Positions 1-7,704 of a stretch of 64,000 bases of DNA are shown piece after piece. Every line of letters starts with the position of its first letter. Position 1 is the first letter of the stretch. Source of the stretch: Burkholderia mayonis. GTDB lineage: Bacteria > Pseudomonadota > Gammaproteobacteria > Burkholderiales > Burkholderiaceae. The notes beneath the pieces are model-generated. The model searched no databases. It saw only the letters and a program-made list of their open reading frames with translations, and was not told the DNA's origin. Position numbers and translations under genes: made by a program. The DNA is taken from NCBI RefSeq assembly GCF_001523745.2, contig NZ_CP013386.1:3224001-3288000 (forward strand). The letters run 5' to 3'.

Positions 1-126
1 GGATCGTGCGCTGCGCCACCCGGCCCTCAATAGCGAACTTTACTTTTTCGATTATGTTCGTTAAATTTCGAATTCGAACATTTCAGGTTCGCTCATTTTC
101 TGTTATATGAACGATAGGATCAGCGG
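1..126 (+). promoter_or_regulatory. glpD promoter/operator region (GlpR-like sites)
   Basis: This AT-rich leader precedes glpD and holds no complete gene. An inverted repeat ATGTTCG (54-60) and CGAACAT (75-81) surrounds the palindrome TTCGAATTCGAA (67-78). The TTCGAACA-type core resembles known GlpR operators, so control by the glycerol-3-phosphate-responsive repressor GlpR is inferred. A possible -10 box, TTATAT, lies at 103-108 without a strong -35. AGGA at 116-119 is the ribosome binding site for the GTG start at 127. The first 30 bases may be the tail of an upstream gene, but no frame can be chosen. Confidence 0.6.
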
Positions 127-1659
127 GTGACTCAACAGAATCGTTACGATCTGCTCGTCGTCGGCGGCGGGATCAACGGCGCGGGCATCGCGCGCGATGC
201 GGCCGGCCGCGGCCTGTCGGTGCTCCTGTGCGAACAGGACGACCTCGCGTCGCACACATCCTCTTCGAGCACGAAGCTGATCCACGGCGGTCTGCGCTAC
301 CTCGAGTACAAGGAATTCGGGCTCGTGCGCAAGGCGCTGCAGGAACGCGAGACGCTCTTGCGCGCGGCGCCGCACATCATTTGGCCGCTGCGCTTCGTGA
401 TGCCGCACATGCCGAACCTGCGTCCCGCATGGCTCATCCGCATCGGCCTCTTCCTGTACGACCATCTCGCGAAGCGCGAACTGCTGCCCGGCTCGCGCGG
501 CATCGACATGCGCCGCCACCCGGCGGGCGCGCCGCTCATCGATTCGATCAAACGCGGCTTCGTCTATTCAGACGGCTGGGTCGACGACGCGCGGCTCGTC
601 GTGCTGAACGCGCTCGACGCGCAGGAACGCGGCGCGCGCATCCTCACCCGCACGAAGCTCGTGTCGGCCGAGCGCCGCGACGGCGAATGGCGCGCGCAGC
701 TTCGGCGCGCCGACGGCTCGACGCTCGACGTGCGCGCCCGCGCGATCGCGAACGCGGCGGGCCCGTGGGTCGGGGAAGTGCTGCACGGCGCGCTCGGCCG
801 CGGCGCGCAGCACAGCGTGCGCCTCGTGAAGGGCAGCCACATCGTCACGCGGCGCCTGTTCGATCACGACCACGCGTACATCTTCCAGAATCCGGACAAG
901 CGGATCATCTTCGCGATTCCGTACGAGCGCGACTTCACGCTGATCGGCACGACCGACGTCGAATACCACGACGATCCGTCGCGCGTCGCCATTGATCGCG
1001 ACGAAACGCGCTATCTGTGCGAGTCGATCAATCGCTATTTCAAGCGTAAGATCTCGCCCGCCGACGTGTGCTGGACCTATTCCGGCGTGCGCCCGCTCCT
1101 CGAAGACGAGAACGCGGACAACCCGTCCGCCGTCACGCGCGACTATCGCCTCGAGATGGACGACGGCGCGAGCGCGCCGCTCCTGTCGGTGTTCGGCGGC
1201 AAGATCACGACGTTCCGCAAGCTCGCCGAAGAGGCGACCGACATGCTCGGCGGCACGCTCGGCGCGGCGCGCGGCGCATGGACGGCGGGCGTGCCGCTGC
1301 CGGGCGGCGACATCGCCGATGCGCGCTTCGCGCCGTTCGCCGCAACCTTCGCGAAACGCCATCCATGGCTGCCCGCCGCGCTCGCGCGCCGCTATGCGCG
1401 CGCGTACGGCACGCGCGCCGAGCGCGTGATCGGCCGCGCGAAGTCGCTCGCCGAGCTCGGCGCCGAGCTCGCGCCCGGCCTTCATGAAGCGGAATTGCGT
1501 TATCTGCGCGACGCCGAATGGGCGACCTGCGCGGACGACGTGCTGTGGCGGCGTTCGAAGCTCGGCCTGCATGTTGCGCCGGGCACGCTCGACACCGTGA
1601 CGGCCGCGCTCGACGCCTGGTTCGGCGCCGCGCGCGAAGCGGCGAGCGCCGCGCATTGA
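127..1659 (+). CDS. glpD: Aerobic glycerol-3-phosphate dehydrogenase GlpD
   Basis: GlpD is a membrane-associated FAD enzyme that oxidises sn-glycerol 3-phosphate to dihydroxyacetone phosphate and passes electrons to ubiquinone. The 510-residue product has the usual length. A Rossmann-type FAD motif, GGGINGAG, lies at residues 13-20. It is followed by the family-typical stretch containing SSSSTKLIHGGLRYLE, and later by the substrate-domain block ending VFGGKITTFRKLAEEA. The start is GTG, supported by AGGA seven bases upstream. It is the first gene of a glpD-glpK-glpF set in the same direction, so glycerol uptake, phosphorylation and oxidation are encoded together. Regulation by GlpR is inferred from the palindromes upstream. 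Confidence 0.97.
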   Translation: MTQQNRYDLLVVGGGINGAGIARDAAGRGLSVLLCEQDDLASHTSSSSTKLIHGGLRYLEYKEFGLVRKALQERETLLRAAPHIIWPLRFVMPHMPNLRPAWLIRIGLFLYDHLAKRELLPGSRGIDMRRHPAGAPLIDSIKRGFVYSDGWVDDARLVVLNALDAQERGARILTRTKLVSAERRDGEWRAQLRRADGSTLDVRARAIANAAGPWVGEVLHGALGRGAQHSVRLVKGSHIVTRRLFDHDHAYIFQNPDKRIIFAIPYERDFTLIGTTDVEYHDDPSRVAIDRDETRYLCESINRYFKRKISPADVCWTYSGVRPLLEDENADNPSAVTRDYRLEMDDGASAPLLSVFGGKITTFRKLAEEATDMLGGTLGAARGAWTAGVPLPGGDIADARFAPFAATFAKRHPWLPAALARRYARAYGTRAERVIGRAKSLAELGAELAPGLHEAELRYLRDAEWATCADDVLWRRSKLGLHVAPGTLDTVTAALDAWFGAAREAASAAH

Positions 1660-1739
1660 CCGACGCGCATCGGCGCCGGCAGCAACGGACGACGACAGGA
1701 AACACCGGAAACGCGCCGCACCCGCGGCGCCAATCACAA

Positions 1740-1757
1740 CTACGTACGCTACGTACG
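1740..1757 (+). repeat. Tandem 9-bp duplication upstream of glpK
   Basis: CTACGTACG occurs twice in a row (1740-1748 and 1749-1757), immediately before the glpK ribosome binding site. Each copy contains the palindrome GTAC. It may be a replication-slippage duplication; no function is evident. Confidence 0.6.
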
Positions 1758-1773
1758 GATGGAGATGAGACAA

Positions 1774-3276
1774 ATGCAGGATCAATACATCCTCGCGCTC
1801 GACCAGGGCACGACCAGCTCCCGCGCCATGCTGTTCGATCGACAAGGCAACATCGTGTCGATCGCGCAAAAGGAATTCGAGCAGATTTATCCGCAGCCGG
1901 GCTGGGTCGAGCACGACCCTCAGGAGATCTGGTCGACGCAAGCGGGCGTCGCGGCGGAAGCCGTCACGCGCGTGGGCCTGAACGGCACGGCGATCGCCGC
2001 GATCGGCATCACGAACCAGCGCGAGACGACGATCGTCTGGGATCGCGAAACGGGTCACCCGATCTACAACGCGATCGTCTGGCAGGATCGCCGCACCGCC
2101 GATTTCTGCGACCAGCTGAAGGCGCAGGGCTTGAGCGAAAAGGTCCGCGCGAAGACCGGCCTGCCGATCGACTCGTACTTCTCGGCCACCAAGATCCGCT
2201 GGATTCTCGACAACGTCGAGGGTGCCCGCGAGAAGGCGCGCCAGGGCAAGCTCGCGTTCGGCACGGTCGACAGTTGGCTCGTCTGGAACTTCACGAAGCA
2301 CGAGCTGCACGTGACCGACGTGACGAACGCGTCGCGCACGATGCTCTTCAACATCCATACGCTCGACTGGGACGACGAGCTCCTTGACGCGCTCGAGATT
2401 CCGCGCAGCATGCTGCCGGAAGTGCGCGCGTCGTCCGAGATCTACGGGCCGACGAAGACCACGGTGTTCGCGTCGAAGATCCCGCTTGCCGGCATCGCGG
2501 GCGACCAGCAGGCCGCCCTCTTCGGCCAGATGTGCACGACGTCCGGCATGGTGAAGAACACCTACGGCACCGGCTGCTTCCTGATGATGAACACCGGCGA
2601 GAAGCCGATCGAATCGCAGAACAACCTCGTCACGACGATTGCGTGGCAGGTCGGCGGCAAGGTCAACTACGCGCTCGAAGGCAGCATCTTCATCGCGGGC
2701 GCGGTCGTGCAATGGCTTCGCGACGGGCTCGGGATCATCAAGAGCGCATCGGAGATCGAAACGCTCGCAAGCGGCGTGCCGCATACGGACGGCGTCTATC
2801 TCGTGCCGGCGTTCGCCGGCCTGGGCGCGCCGCACTGGAACGCACGCGCCCGCGGGTCGCTCTTCGGCGTCACGCGCGGCACGACGTCCGCGCATCTCGC
2901 GCGCGCGGCGCTCGACTCGATCGCGTATCAGTCGCTCGACGTGCTGAAGGCGATGGAAGCCGACTCGGGCATCCGGATCGGCGAGCTGCGCGTCGACGGC
3001 GGCGCGAGCGCGAACAACCTGCTGATGCAGTTCCAGGCCGATCTGCTCGGCGTGGACACAGTGCGTCCGCGCGTCACCGAGACGACCGCGCTCGGCGCCG
3101 CGTATCTCGCGGGCCTCGCGATCGGCTATTGGGAGAACGTCGACGAGCTGCACAGCCAATGGCAGCTCGAACGCCGCTTCGCGCCGTCGATGCAGGGCGA
3201 GCAGGTCACTTCGTGCCTCGCCGGCTGGCAGCGCGCGGTGCGCGCGGCGAAGGCGTGGGCGGACGACACGCACTGA
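1774..3276 (+). CDS. glpK: Glycerol kinase GlpK
   Basis: GlpK phosphorylates glycerol with ATP to give sn-glycerol 3-phosphate, the substrate of the upstream gene's product. The protein belongs to the FGGY sugar-kinase family. The N-terminal phosphate loop DQGTTSSR lies at residues 10-17, GITNQRET at about 75-82, and the second ATPase-fold block around [16 protein letters not shown] near the C-terminus. The ATG at 1774 gives 500 residues, the normal length, and has GGAGA nine bases upstream. The in-frame ATGs at 1759 and 1765 lie at or inside that ribosome binding site and are less likely. The gap of about 110 bases after glpD makes co-transcription likely. Confidence 0.97.
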   Translation: MQDQYILALDQGTTSSRAMLFDRQGNIVSIAQKEFEQIYPQPGWVEHDPQEIWSTQAGVAAEAVTRVGLNGTAIAAIGITNQRETTIVWDRETGHPIYNAIVWQDRRTADFCDQLKAQGLSEKVRAKTGLPIDSYFSATKIRWILDNVEGAREKARQGKLAFGTVDSWLVWNFTKHELHVTDVTNASRTMLFNIHTLDWDDELLDALEIPRSMLPEVRASSEIYGPTKTTVFASKIPLAGIAGDQQAALFGQMCTTSGMVKNTYGTGCFLMMNTGEKPIESQNNLVTTIAWQVGGKVNYALEGSIFIAGAVVQWLRDGLGIIKSASEIETLASGVPHTDGVYLVPAFAGLGAPHWNARARGSLFGVTRGTTSAHLARAALDSIAYQSLDVLKAMEADSGIRIGELRVDGGASANNLLMQFQADLLGVDTVRPRVTETTALGAAYLAGLAIGYWENVDELHSQWQLERRFAPSMQGEQVTSCLAGWQRAVRAAKAWADDTH

Positions 3277-3333
3277 GCCGGTTCGTTCGGCATCCGCAGC
3301 AACTCAATTCAATACATATATTCACAACAATCA

Positions 3334-3366
3334 GGCGGGCCGCGCGACGCAAGCCGCGAGCCCGCC
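3334..3366 (+). other. Stem-loop between glpK and glpF
   Basis: GGCGGGC (3334-3340) pairs with GCCCGCC (3360-3366) around a 19-base GC-rich loop. There is no T-tract, so it is not a clear terminator. It may modulate expression or mRNA stability between glpK and glpF (inference). Confidence 0.4.
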
Positions 3367-3388
3367 ATACCGGTAGAGAGACGACATC

Positions 3389-4105
3389 ATGTCACCATAT
3401 ATCGCGGAGTTCATCGGCACGGCTCTCCTCGTGCTGCTCGGCAACGGCGCTGTTGCGAACGTGCTGCTCGCGAAAACCAAGGGTAAGGGCGCCGACCTCA
3501 TCGTCATCGTGATGGGCTGGGCGATGGCGGTATTCGTCGCGGTCTACGTGACCGCATCGTTCTCCGGCGCGCACCTGAATCCGATCGTCACGATCAGCCT
3601 CGCGCTCGCGGGCAAGTTCGCGTGGGCGAAAGTGGGCGGCTACATCGCGTCGCAGATGCTGGGCGGCATGGCGGGCGCGTTCCTCGTGTGGCTCGCGTAT
3701 CGCCAGCACTTCGCAAAGGAAGCCGATCCCGATCTGAAGCTCGCCGTGTTCTGCACGGCGCCCGCGATTCGCAGCGTCACGCACAACGTACTGACGGAAG
3801 CGATCTGCACGTTCGTGCTGATTCTCGGCGTGCTGTACCTCGCGTCGCCGCAAGTCGGCCTCGGCTCGCTCGACGCGCTGCCTGTCGGCCTTCTCGTGCT
3901 CGGCATCGGCATCTCGCTCGGCGGCCCGACGGGCTACGCGATGAGCCCCGCACGCGACCTGTCGCCGCGCATCATGCACGCGCTCCTGCCGATTCCAGGC
4001 AAGCGCGACAGCGACTGGCGCTATGCGTGGGTGCCGGTGCTCGGGCCGCTCGTCGGCGGCGTGCTCGCGGCGAACCTGTATCTGTATCTGCATACGACGC
4101 ACTGA
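3389..4105 (+). CDS. glpF: Glycerol uptake facilitator GlpF (MIP family)
   Basis: This is an inner-membrane channel of the aquaporin/glycerol-facilitator family that lets glycerol diffuse in, where GlpK traps it by phosphorylation. At 238 residues with about six hydrophobic segments it has a compact MIP size. The two pore half-helices of the family normally carry Asn-Pro-Ala. Here the first reads NPI (residues 64-66, in GAHLNPIVTI) and the second SPA (186-188, in GYAMSPARD), so the second pore asparagine is replaced by serine. The selectivity-filter arginine (189) is retained. Context makes glycerol the likely solute. The start is ATG with a purine-rich GAGAGA upstream. Confidence 0.9.
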   Translation: MSPYIAEFIGTALLVLLGNGAVANVLLAKTKGKGADLIVIVMGWAMAVFVAVYVTASFSGAHLNPIVTISLALAGKFAWAKVGGYIASQMLGGMAGAFLVWLAYRQHFAKEADPDLKLAVFCTAPAIRSVTHNVLTEAICTFVLILGVLYLASPQVGLGSLDALPVGLLVLGIGISLGGPTGYAMSPARDLSPRIMHALLPIPGKRDSDWRYAWVPVLGPLVGGVLAANLYLYLHTTH

Positions 4106-4164
4106 CCGCGATGCGGCGCCGCGCCGCGTTCGCATCCAGGCCGCGCGTCGACTACGGTCGCAAG

Positions 4165-4195
4165 CCCCCTCGCGCCTCGCCGGGCGAGGGGGTTT
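4165..4195 (+). terminator. Rho-independent terminator after glpF
   Basis: CCCCCTCGC (4165-4173) pairs with GCGAGGGGG (4184-4192), a 9-bp stem with a 10-base loop, followed by TTT. It lies 60 bases after the glpF stop and ends the glp operon. The IS110-family element begins a few bases further on. Confidence 0.75.
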
Positions 4196-4201
4196 AATGA
4201 G

Positions 4202-4215
4202 ATGGTCAGCCTGAC
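4202..4215 (+). repeat. IS left inverted repeat (IRL)
   Basis: ATGGTCAGCCTGAC is the exact reverse complement of the sequence at 5546-5559. It marks the transposase-proximal end of the IS110-family element. Confidence 0.9.
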
Positions 4216-4216
4216 C

Positions 4217-4254
4217 GAAACAGCCCGATCGGCTTACGCTGATCGGGCTGTTTC
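4217..4254 (+). other. Perfect 14-bp hairpin inside the IS left end
   Basis: GAAACAGCCCGATC (4217-4230) and GATCGGGCTGTTTC (4241-4254) are exact complements around a 10-base loop. The hairpin sits between IRL and the transposase ribosome binding site. It could stop read-through from the glp operon into the transposase, or occlude translation from external transcripts; both roles are inferred. Confidence 0.7.
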
Positions 4255-4270
4255 CTTATGGGAGATCGTC

Positions 4271-5296
4271 ATGGACACCATCTCGTTGATCGGAATCGAT
4301 CTTGGCAAGCATTGCTTTCACCTGCACGCACAGTCCGCATCGGGCCGCATGGTGTTCCGCAAGAAGCTGACGCGCAGCCAAATGTTCACGCTGCTTGCCA
4401 ATGTGCCGAGTTGTACCGTGGTCATGGAAGCGTGTGCTGGGGCTCACTGGGTCGCCCGGCGCATCCAAGAACTCGGGCACCACGCGAAGTTGATCTCCCC
4501 GCAGTTCGTCAAACCTTTCGTGCAAGGCAACAAGAACGACTTCGCCGATGCACAGGCGATCTGCGAAGCGGCATCGCGCCCGAGCATGCGGTTCGTCAGT
4601 CCGCGCAACGAGGTGCAACAGACGATCTCGGCGCTGCATCGCGTACGTGAAGCGCTGGTGCGCGACCGTACTGGCACTGTCAACCAGATTCATGCCTTTC
4701 TGCTGGAATTTGGGGTCAGCCTGCCCAAGGGGATGGCCGTCATTCGTCGGCTTCCAGCCGTGCTGGCCACACACGCTCTGCCGCCGCGGCTAGTTGAATT
4801 GCTCGAGCGTCTGCAAGCGCATTTCAAGTACCTCGATGAACAGATCACGCAGATCGAAAGCGAGCTGATACGGCAGCTGCGGGAGGACGAACGCAGCCAA
4901 CGCCTGTTGGAGATTCCCGGCATCGGTCCAATCACGGCCAGCGTGTTGGCAACTGAATTGGGCGACGCCCATCAGTTCGCTTGCGCTCGCCAGTTTGCGG
5001 CATCCATCGGGCTGGTTCCACGCCAATACAGTACCGGCGGCAAGACAACGCTGCTGGGAATCAGCAAGCGCGGCGATAAGCATTTAAGGCGACTCCTGGT
5101 GCAGTGCGCGCGAGTTCTCATGCTGCACATCGAGCGGCGCACCGATCGCCTGGGCGCCTGGGTCCGCGACCTGCTGGCCCGACGGCATTCCAACGTGGTG
5201 GCTTGTGCGTTGGCCAACAAATTGGCGAGGATCGCCTGGGCCATCCTCGCCAGCGGAACACACTACCAAGGTGGTCAGGTTGTGGCAGCAGCCTGA
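4271..5296 (+). CDS. IS110-family transposase (RNA-guided recombinase)
   Basis: At 341 residues the protein is full length and uninterrupted. The N-terminal RuvC-like DEDD domain shows Asp10 (GIDLGK), Glu53 (VVMEACAGAHW), and Asp90 and Asp93 (NKNDFADAQ). A central coiled region leads to the C-terminal Tnp domain: IPGIGPITASVLATELG at about 215-231, then AASIGLVP with the presumed nucleophile Ser245, then LGISKRGDKHLRRLL. All catalytic residues are present, so it may be active. ATG at 4271 has GGAG six bases upstream; an ATG at 4202 would start inside IRL and read through the hairpin. Family members act with an element-encoded bridge RNA. Confidence 0.93.
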   Translation: MDTISLIGIDLGKHCFHLHAQSASGRMVFRKKLTRSQMFTLLANVPSCTVVMEACAGAHWVARRIQELGHHAKLISPQFVKPFVQGNKNDFADAQAICEAASRPSMRFVSPRNEVQQTISALHRVREALVRDRTGTVNQIHAFLLEFGVSLPKGMAVIRRLPAVLATHALPPRLVELLERLQAHFKYLDEQITQIESELIRQLREDERSQRLLEIPGIGPITASVLATELGDAHQFACARQFAASIGLVPRQYSTGGKTTLLGISKRGDKHLRRLLVQCARVLMLHIERRTDRLGAWVRDLLARRHSNVVACALANKLARIAWAILASGTHYQGGQVVAAA

Positions 5297-5299
5297 CAC

Positions 5300-5545
5300 G
5301 GTGCGCCGCCTCCGTTACCCTTTTTACCCAGTCATTTCCTGGTTTTGCGACGCGAGATACGTGAAGACATAAACGGCTCAACGGCCGGGCAAGCAACCTG
5401 GTAAAACAAACAGCACTCTGATGCTGCGGGTTTTTTGAGGTTTGCCCGGCGCGGCTCTCATCATGGGGCGGGAACCTGTTCCCACAACGACCCCGGATAG
5501 ATTTGCGCATGCCCAATTTACGTCAACACCGCCTCGCTTGCAAAA
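5300..5545 (+). ncRNA. Candidate bridge RNA / seekRNA of the IS element
   Basis: This non-coding interval between the transposase stop and IRR is where IS1111-type elements encode their guide RNA. Domain 1: GCCGGGCAA (5384-5392) pairs with TTGCCCGGC (5442-5450) and encloses a CAGCA/TGCTG hairpin (5411-5427). Domain 2: GGGAAC-CT-GTTCCC (5470-5483), capped outside by GGGG (5465-5468) with CCCC (5491-5494), and closed by GCG (5451-5453) with CGC (5506-5508). The internal loop of domain 2 has TCTCAT (5456-5461) on one strand and GATAGATTT (5496-5504) on the other. These correspond to the left and right sides of the insertion site. Folding and role are inferred by eye. Confidence 0.6.
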
Positions 5546-5559
5546 GTCAGGCTGACCAT
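5546..5559 (+). repeat. IS right inverted repeat (IRR)
   Basis: GTCAGGCTGACCAT is the exact reverse complement of IRL at 4202-4215. Related hexamers GTCAGG (5274-5279) and CCTGAC (5292-5297) also flank the last codons of the transposase gene and can pair with each other. Confidence 0.9.
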
Positions 5560-5797
5560 AGATTTCGTTTTGCGCTTCACCTCCTGTCGCTCGCGAGCGA
5601 CACACCCGTGTAGCCGCGGACATCCTCGCGGCTTCGCCATCACGCCGCCACCCTTGCACCCGCGTCGGCGCGAGCGAACGAGCGCCGCCCGCCAGCGCGC
5701 CGCGCCGCATCGCGCGCCGGCGCCGACAAAGGGCGCCCGCCGCCGGCAAAGCACGTATCATGGCGCTTCGTCGCCTCATCCCATTTTCGTTGTTTCT

Positions 5798-6484
5798 ATG
5801 CTCGACCACCTCATTTGCGACTGCGACGGCGTGCTCGTCGACAGCGAAGTGATCGCCGATCGCGTGCTGTTCGACACGCTGTCGGCCGCGTTCCCCACGA
5901 TCGATTTCGCGGCCGACGCGAAAGCCGCGTTCGGCCAGCAGACGTCGCGCTTTCTCGCCGGCCTCGAAACGCGTCACGGCATCGCGATGCCGGCGGATTT
6001 CCTCGAGACGATCGACCACAACATCGAGATCGGCCTCGCGCAATGGCTCGCGCCGATCGCGGGCGTGCGCGACGCGCTGACGAAGATCGCGCTGCCCGCG
6101 GCCGTCGTGTCGAACAGCCGGCTCGAGCGCGTGCGCAACTCGCTCAAGCGCGCGGCGCTCACCGACGTGTTCGGCGAGCGCGTGTTCAGCGCCGAGCAGG
6201 TTGCGCGGCCAAAGCCCTATCCGGACGTGTACCTGCACGCGGCAAAGACGCTCGGCGTCGAGCCGGCGCGCTGCGTCGTCGTCGAAGACAGCGTGTCGGG
6301 GCTGAACGCGGCGCGCGCGGCCGGCATGAAGACGATCGCGTTCGTCGGCGCGAGCCACATCCCCGGCGGCTATGAAGACGCGCTGCGCAAGATGGGCATC
6401 ACGCGGATCATGCGCTCGATGGACGAACTGCCCGCGCTCGTCGAGGCGGGCAGGCGCGGTGAATTCGGCGACGTGCAGTCGTAG
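5798..6484 (+). CDS. HAD-superfamily phosphatase (beta-phosphoglucomutase/phosphoglycolate type)
   Basis: The 228-residue protein is a HAD subfamily IA hydrolase. Motif I is CDCDGVLVDS, with the nucleophile Asp8 and acid/base Asp10. The second motif lies in VVSNSRLERV, a lysine in ARPKPYPDVY and the metal-binding acidic motif in CVVVEDSVSGLNAARAAG. Such enzymes hydrolyse small phosphate esters; the substrate cannot be read from sequence. ATG at 5798 starts exactly at the HAD domain, whereas the open frame upstream has no recognisable content. It is convergent with ribB and separated from glpF by the IS element, so any original promoter lies in the 238 bp after IRR. Confidence 0.88.
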   Translation: MLDHLICDCDGVLVDSEVIADRVLFDTLSAAFPTIDFAADAKAAFGQQTSRFLAGLETRHGIAMPADFLETIDHNIEIGLAQWLAPIAGVRDALTKIALPAAVVSNSRLERVRNSLKRAALTDVFGERVFSAEQVARPKPYPDVYLHAAKTLGVEPARCVVVEDSVSGLNAARAAGMKTIAFVGASHIPGGYEDALRKMGITRIMRSMDELPALVEAGRRGEFGDVQS

Positions 6485-6500
6485 CCGCGCGAAATCGCCT

Positions 6501-6531
6501 CGCGTACGGCGCGGCTTGCGCGCCGTACGCG
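6501..6531. terminator. Bidirectional stem-loop between the HAD gene and ribB
   Basis: CGCGTACGGCGCG (6501-6513) pairs perfectly with CGCGCCGTACGCG (6519-6531) around a 5-base loop. It sits between two convergent genes. There is no T-tract, so it may work with Rho or as an mRNA 3'-end stabiliser for both. Confidence 0.6.
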
Positions 6532-6560
6532 CCCCTCCCGGCAGAATCGGACGGAATCGA

Positions 6561-7289
6561 TCAGGCGGCGTCCTCGCAGCACGCGTCGCGTTCGCGCTCG
6601 CGCGCCGCCGCGAGCCGTTCGCGGAACGCGACGAGTTCGGCGATCGTCAGCATCGGCAGCCCGTGCTGCGCGGCGAAGCGCTCGACGTCCGCGCCGCGCG
6701 TCATCGTGCCGTCCGGGTTCATCAGCTCGCACAGCACGCCCGCCGGCTTCAACCCGGCGAGGATCGAGAGATCGACGGTGCCTTCGGTATGGCCGCGCCG
6801 CGCGAGCACGCCGCCCGGCGCCGCGCGCAGCGGAAACACATGGCCGGGGCGCACAATGTCGTGCGGCTTCGCGTCGTCGGCGATCGCCACGCGGATCGTC
6901 GTCACGCGATCGGCGGCCGACACGCCCGTCGACACGCCGACGCGCGCCTCGATCGACACCGTGAACGCGGTGCCGTTCTTGCTCTCGTTCAATTGGGCCA
7001 TCGGCGGCAGCTCGAGCGCGCGCACCCGCTCGTCCGTCAGGCACAGGCACACGATGCCGCTGCACTCGCGGATCAAGAGCGCCATCGTCTCGTCGGTGAG
7101 CCGCTCGGCGGCGACGATCAGATCGGCTTCGTTCTCGCGGTCGTGGTCGTCCTGCAGCACGACCGCGCGCCCTTCGCGCAGCGCGGCGAGCGCAGCGGCG
7201 ATGCGCGGCGGCACCGGTTCGGCAGCGAGCAACGGGAGGTCGGAGAAAGCGTCGGCGGGCGCCGACTTCGAAGGCAACGGAAACGACAT
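6561..7289 (-). CDS. ribB: 3,4-dihydroxy-2-butanone-4-phosphate synthase RibB
   Basis: RibB converts ribulose 5-phosphate to 3,4-dihydroxy-2-butanone 4-phosphate plus formate, the four-carbon input to riboflavin. The 242-residue protein is a stand-alone DHBP synthase with no GTP-cyclohydrolase domain. Visible motifs are [42 protein letters not shown] (with the metal-binding histidine) and [12 protein letters not shown] at 7289 has GAGGAG about ten bases upstream. The roughly 140-nt leader carries an FMN riboswitch, so expression should fall when FMN is abundant. The final stretch, rich in Arg and Glu with CCEDAA, is a variable tail. Confidence 0.96.
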   Translation of the reverse strand: MSFPLPSKSAPADAFSDLPLLAAEPVPPRIAAALAALREGRAVVLQDDHDRENEADLIVAAERLTDETMALLIRECSGIVCLCLTDERVRALELPPMAQLNESKNGTAFTVSIEARVGVSTGVSAADRVTTIRVAIADDAKPHDIVRPGHVFPLRAAPGGVLARRGHTEGTVDLSILAGLKPAGVLCELMNPDGTMTRGADVERFAAQHGLPMLTIAELVAFRERLAAARERERDACCEDAA

Positions 7290-7429
7290 GATATGAAACG
7301 CTCCTCGCGGATAGAATTGGGCGAAAAACGTTTCAGGGCTTAGCAAACAGACAGCGCGACGCCGCTCCCGCGCCGCGCGGACGACACCGCGCGCGCAGCG
7401 GACAAGACCTGCGCACATGACCATCTGCA

Positions 7430-7578
7430 CATCTTCTTTCATCCGGACTATGACCGTCGGCTCTGGCATCGGACCAGATCTGCTGACCCCGCGCATCGCG
7501 CGGGCGCTCGCGGGCTTGCCGGCAACATGCCGACCTACCGCCGGTGGGGATTTCCGCCCCGCCCTGAAGACGCACTGA
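7430..7578 (-). promoter_or_regulatory. FMN riboswitch (RFN element) of ribB
   Basis: Read on the minus strand, the conserved RFN blocks are all present in order: CTTCAGGGCGGGG, GAAATCCCCACCGGCGG, AAGCCCGCGAGCG, CTGGTCCGATGCCAGAGCC, GACGGTCATAGTCCGGATG and a final AAAGAAGATG. The element ends about 140 bases before the ribB start. That leaves room for an expression platform, either a terminator or sequestration of the ribosome binding site. Confidence 0.95.
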
Positions 7579-7704
7579 TTGCCGGACGAACCGGCGGGTG
7601 AAGCATACAACACCTGCGGGCCCGCCGCAGCGAGAACCCGCCAAGACCCTACCGACGAAGCCGTCTAAACCGCGCGACGCGCAAAGGCGCACCGCAGCCC
7701 GGCG

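Larger units (their letters stand above)
4202..5559 (+). mobile_element. IS110-family (IS1111-like) insertion sequence
   Basis: The element is bounded by perfect 14-bp inverted repeats: ATGGTCAGCCTGAC at 4202-4215 and GTCAGGCTGACCAT at 5546-5559. It carries one transposase gene, a hairpin inside the left end and about 250 bp of structured non-coding DNA at the right end. Inverted repeats at or near the ends, plus the long 3' non-coding region, fit the IS1111 subgroup rather than IS110 proper, which usually lacks such repeats. AT is present at both outer ends (4202-4203 and 5558-5559) and may be the recombination core. No longer target duplication is seen. True ends may differ by a few bases, because IS1111-type repeats are often subterminal. 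It lies between the glpF terminator and the HAD hydrolase gene and interrupts neither. Confidence 0.88.

Noticed and set aside
568..3273. A 901-codon frame antisense to glpD-glpK
   Set aside because: It spans two well-identified genes and an intergenic gap without any recognisable motif; it is a GC-driven shadow.
4202..4270. Longer transposase starting at ATG 4202
   Set aside because: It would place the start inside the terminal inverted repeat and translate a perfect hairpin; ATG 4271 has a proper GGAG and begins at the conserved family N-terminus.
5384..5450. Rho-independent terminator for the transposase (CAGCA/TGCTG followed by CGGGTTTTTT)
   Set aside because: The 5-bp stem is short and the T-run lies inside a larger stem (5384-5392 with 5442-5450); it fits better as part of the structured RNA, though some termination there is possible.
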